64,000 nucleotides of DNA, from NCBI GenBank assembly GCA_052161625.1, contig CP197412.1; one strand, 5' to 3'. A program made the position numbers and the translations under genes. This document shows positions 60,977 through 64,000 of the stretch, piece after piece; position 1 is the stretch's first letter, and each line of letters opens with the position of its first letter. The notes beneath the pieces are model-generated. The model did no database searches, was not told the DNA's origin, and was given only the letters and a program-made list of their open reading frames with translations. The stretch is from JBKCUI01 sp052161625. GTDB taxonomy: Bacteria > Planctomycetota > Planctomycetia > Pirellulales > Pirellulaceae.

Positions 60977-61447
60977 CTAGGGAGACTCGAGTTGTTTGAC
61001 TTGCGCTGATGCTTGTCGGGCTATTTTGCGGAACAGGACTAAGAGGATTTCCTGCTCGTCGGGGGTGAGTGCGGAAAGGAGCGCGGAATGGAATTGATGC
61101 TTCATGCCGTGGGCAAAGTCGTAGGCGCGGCGTCCCTCTAGGGTCAAGTCGACATTCACCACTCGGCGATCCGATTCCGAACGCGTTCGCTGGACGTAGC
61201 CTCGTTGCTCCAGGGAATCGACGATTGGAGTCATCGAATTCACCGCCAATCCCAAATGCTCCGCGAGGGCTCGCATCATTTGAGGCCCCGATTCTCCGAG
61301 ATATTCGATCACGACAAAATCGTGATGCCCCAGATTCATATGCGGGTTGCTCGCGGCCGCAGCATGCAAGGATTGAAAATGTTTGAAAATTTCGCGGATG
61401 CTCCGTTCAAAATCGGAGATCCGCGTCTCCAGTTCCGTTTGTTCCAT
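60977..61447 (-). CDS. MarR-family transcriptional regulator
   Basis: 156 residues with the MarR winged helix: MRALAEHLGLAVNSMTPIVD, LEQRGYVQRTRSESDRRVVN (wing with DRR), LTLEGRRAYDFAHG. It heads the minus-strand efflux operon, with about 88 bases before the fusion-protein gene, so repression of the pump relieved by a ligand is the expected arrangement. Operator not identified. Confidence 0.9.
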   Translation of the reverse strand: MEQTELETRISDFERSIREIFKHFQSLHAAAASNPHMNLGHHDFVVIEYLGESGPQMMRALAEHLGLAVNSMTPIVDSLEQRGYVQRTRSESDRRVVNVDLTLEGRRAYDFAHGMKHQFHSALLSALTPDEQEILLVLFRKIARQASAQVKQLESP

Positions 61448-61678
61448 TAGCTACTTGTCCCGAATAGTTCGAAGCCAGAACTATCTAAACACTAGAATGA
61501 TTCGTTCACCGAGTCAAGCGAACGTCGAACAAAAACCGAAGAAGGGCTTGAGTGGACTAGACAGATGCACTTGTTGGATTGCGATTCGCCCGACCTGACT
61601 TGGAAGGTATAGTATCACTCCCCGTCACACCGGCGCAGCAACGCCGATTTGCCGACTGCTCTTTCATGAATCCAGCTT

Positions 61679-64000
61679 ATGCCAGTTCCTGTGCCTGCCC
61701 AACCGTCGATGTGCTTTCCCAGTTCCGAAGCACTCCGTGCTACCGCTGAGCACCAACGGCTTGTCGCGGCTCGAGCGAGGAAGGAGCATTGGCAGCGATG
61801 GGGCTCGTATCTTCCCGAGCGGCAATGGGGCACGGTTCGGGAAGATTACTCCGAGAATCAGGAGCCTTGGTTTTACCTTCCACACGACCACGCGCGTTCT
61901 CGCGCTTATCGATGGGGTGAGGATGGATTGTTGGGGATCTGCGATCGGCGCGGGAGGCTTTGCTTTTCGTTCGCTTTCTGGAATACCCGAGACCCGATCC
62001 TCAAAGAGCGTCTCTTCGGTTTGAGCGGCCCCGAGGGAAATCACGGGGAGGATGTGAAGGAGTGCTACTACTACCTGGACGCCACGCCGACCCATTCTTA
62101 CATGAAGGGGCTCTACAAGTATCCTCAGGCTAGGTTTCCGTATGAAGAACTCGGCGACGTGAATCGTCATCGTTCGCGGCTGGAAGAAGAGTTTGAGATT
62201 CTCGATTCCGAAGTCTTCGCCAACGACGCGTACTTCGATTGCCAGATGGAGTATTGCAAAGCGGATCCGAACGATCTTCTTATTCGACTCACCGTTCACA
62301 ATCGAGGGGATGCGCCAGCGGTTCTGCATATTCTCCCCACGCTATGGTTTCACAACTCCTGGATCTGGGGTTGCAACCATGAGGGGTGCGAGATGAAGCC
62401 GCGCATGGCTTTGCAACGGACTGCAGAGGAGCCCGATGGGTTCGTTGCCTGCGATCATTCCACGCTGGGCAAGTTTGAGTTTCGAGTCGAGAGCGACGGC
62501 GACGATCTGTCCCCTCGTTGGCTTTTCACCGAAAACGAAACCAACCCGAATCGCCATCCCGGTACGCCTACTTCAGGGAAAGCCTACAAGGACGCGTTTC
62601 ATGAACATGTCGTCGGCGGGGCCGTCAATGGCGCAGACACTCGATCGAGTGGGACCAAGTGCGCTGCGCACTATGTGATGATTGTTCACCCCAACAAACC
62701 GCTGGTCCTCCGCTGCCGATTGACAGGTCAAGCGTCGGAATTGGGTCCCAGTCCAACTCGTGGATCCGAACCTTCAACTGAGAAGAAATCGGCGACCGAA
62801 AAGAAATCGGCGACCGAGAAGAAAGCGACGATCGATCGGAAATCGCTGATCGGTGCGAACCGGTTTGGCTCCGAGTTCGATTCGATGTTTACAAAAAGAA
62901 TCACCGAAGCGGATGAGTTCTATTCGCATGTCATCCCGGAGAAGCTTTGTCCGGACCAGCGTCAGGTCGCGCGGCAAGCCTACGCGGGACTGCTCTGGAC
63001 CAAGCAATATTACTACTACGTGGTTGATTCTTGGATAAAAGGGGACTCGAACAGTCCGCCGATTCCGTACGGTCGCGATTCGGGTCGGAATCGAGATTGG
63101 AGGCATTTGTTTAACAGCGACGTGATTTCGATGCCGGACAAGTGGGAGTACCCTTGGTACGCCGCTTGGGATCTCGCTTTCCACATGATCCCGTTGGCTC
63201 GAATCGATGCGGAGTTTGCCAAAAGCCAGTTGGTGTTGTTCCTTCGCGAATGGTACATGCATCCCAACGGCCAGATCCCGGCCTACGAATGGGCCTTGAG
63301 CGACGTCAATCCACCTGTTCATGCTTGGGCTTGCTGGCAGGTGTACCAACTTTCGAAGGATCGGGAGTTTTTAGCTCGGACATTCCAAAAGCTGCTGTTG
63401 AATTTCACTTGGTGGGTGAATCGCAAAGACGAGCGAGGGCGGCATGTGTTCAGCGGAGGGTTCCTAGGGCTCGATAACATTGGAGTCTTCGATCGAAGCA
63501 AACCGTTGCCTGGCGGGGGGACGTTGGACCAAGCCGACGCGACAGCTTGGATGGCCTTTTATTGTGGCTGCATGCTTCAGATGGCCCTCGAGTTGGCCGA
63601 TGAAAATCAAGCCTACTCGGACATGGCCAGCAAGTTCTTTGAGCATTACGTCGAGATCGCCGAGGCGATGAACACGCTCCATGGGACAGGGCTTTGGGAG
63701 GAGGAAGATGGCTTCTATTACGACCATCTATTCCGAGACGGGAAGAGCACCGCGATGCGAGTTCGCTCGCTGGTCGGATTGATTCCCCTGTGCACCAATG
63801 TGACGATTTATGAGTCCAAGATTCGGGCCCTACCGGGTTTCCAGCGCCGCATGAATTGGTTTCTCAAGTATCGTCCTGAGATGGCCAAGCACATGTCCTA
63901 CATGGAGCAGCACGAAGGAGATAGCGGCGAAGGAATCATGAGGCTGCTCGCGATCCCATCACCGGAGCGGTTCCGAAGATTGCTGGCGTACATGCTCGAT
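61679..64000 (+). CDS. GH63-like glucosidase (3' end outside window)
   Basis: 774 residues are visible and the frame is still open at the right edge. The order WGSYLPERQWGTVREDYSEN, YLPHDHARSRAYRWGEDGLL, RDPILKERLFGLSGPEGNHG, ATPTHSYMKGLYKYPQARFP is that of bacterial GH63/MGH1-type 'glucosidase' proteins, roughly 880-900 residues long. Later WALSDVNPPVHAWACWQVY and GGTLDQADATAWMAFYC give the (alpha/alpha)6 catalytic part. It likely cleaves alpha-glucosidic or mannosylglycerate-type linkages in the cytosol (no signal peptide). There is an unusual low-complexity insertion of repeated TEKKSA units (about residues 365-378). Confidence 0.9.
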   Translation, partial: MPVPVPAQPSMCFPSSEALRATAEHQRLVAARARKEHWQRWGSYLPERQWGTVREDYSENQEPWFYLPHDHARSRAYRWGEDGLLGICDRRGRLCFSFAFWNTRDPILKERLFGLSGPEGNHGEDVKECYYYLDATPTHSYMKGLYKYPQARFPYEELGDVNRHRSRLEEEFEILDSEVFANDAYFDCQMEYCKADPNDLLIRLTVHNRGDAPAVLHILPTLWFHNSWIWGCNHEGCEMKPRMALQRTAEEPDGFVACDHSTLGKFEFRVESDGDDLSPRWLFTENETNPNRHPGTPTSGKAYKDAFHEHVVGGAVNGADTRSSGTKCAAHYVMIVHPNKPLVLRCRLTGQASELGPSPTRGSEPSTEKKSATEKKSATEKKATIDRKSLIGANRFGSEFDSMFTKRITEADEFYSHVIPEKLCPDQRQVARQAYAGLLWTKQYYYYVVDSWIKGDSNSPPIPYGRDSGRNRDWRHLFNSDVISMPDKWEYPWYAAWDLAFHMIPLARIDAEFAKSQLVLFLREWYMHPNGQIPAYEWALSDVNPPVHAWACWQVYQLSKDREFLARTFQKLLLNFTWWVNRKDERGRHVFSGGFLGLDNIGVFDRSKPLPGGGTLDQADATAWMAFYCGCMLQMALELADENQAYSDMASKFFEHYVEIAEAMNTLHGTGLWEEEDGFYYDHLFRDGKSTAMRVRSLVGLIPLCTNVTIYESKIRALPGFQRRMNWFLKYRPEMAKHMSYMEQHEGDSGEGIMRLLAIPSPERFRRLLAYMLD

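Overview
The window looks like a chromosomal segment of a planctomycete, most likely Pirellulaceae (Rhodopirellula-like). The main signs are a PSCyt1/PSCyt2/PSD1 (DUF1549/DUF1553) protein paired with a DUF1501 protein, a DUF1559 prepilin-like protein, an exosortase, a very large secreted dockerin protein with the planctomycete N-terminal 'LESFEPR' motif, and a planctomycete-type tyrosine recombinase with a QNLR motif. Intergenic regions are packed with short interspersed repeats. No rRNA was seen. One tRNA, tRNA-Val(GAC), is present.

Layout. (1) 1-4827: a bacillosamine-like sugar/glycan-initiation module (LegC/PglE-type aminotransferase, PglD-type acetyltransferase, PglF-type 4,6-dehydratase, PglC-type phosphoglycosyl transferase) followed by an exosortase. 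(2) 4828-5769: repeat-rich spacer. (3) 5770-21856: a 16.1-kb integrated mobile element bounded by a 24-bp direct repeat. The right copy is the 3' end of tRNA-Val. It carries an integrase, AlpA-like and Xre-like regulators, a TOPRIM primase-like replication protein, a CsrA homologue, a SIR2-like protein that may be a defence gene, and a minus-strand set of phage-structural genes (DUF2190 decoration-like, tape measure-like, a repeat-bearing virion-like protein). I see no terminase, portal or major capsid gene, so it resembles a phage satellite (PICI-like) or a reduced prophage more than a complete phage. (4) 21837-26324: tRNA-Val, a repeat block, an active-site-altered ketoacyl synthase homologue, rpmF and fabD. 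(5) 26508-32519: lactonase-type beta-propeller, HTH-receiver regulator, Gfo/Idh/MocA oxidoreductase, amidohydrolase, repeats. (6) 32520-37418: giant dockerin/STGG-repeat/hydrolase protein with a coupled small membrane protein, then repeats. (7) 37419-46771: EamA transporter, PAS-AraC regulator, PutA, PEP carboxykinase, NHL protein, Rex. (8) 46909-55990: planctomycete cytochrome/DUF1501 pair, DUF1559 and small lipoprotein, TPR and FG-GAP/ASPIC pair. (9) 56432-61447: MarR-MFP-RND efflux operon. (10) 61679-end: a GH63-like glucosidase cut by the window edge.

The host genes fall into glycan/exopolysaccharide initiation and cell-surface sorting, fatty-acid synthesis, proline-to-glutamate catabolism with gluconeogenesis (PutA, PEPCK, redox regulator Rex), and secreted or periplasmic planctomycete proteins. 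Two things deserve most attention. The first is the tRNA-Val element, where site-specific recombination would exchange the C-terminus of its own integrase in frame. The second is the dispersed family of palindromes with conserved AGGA loops and compensating stem changes, which recurs across host intergenic regions and is absent from the element. All functional calls are from reading the sequence; no database search was run.
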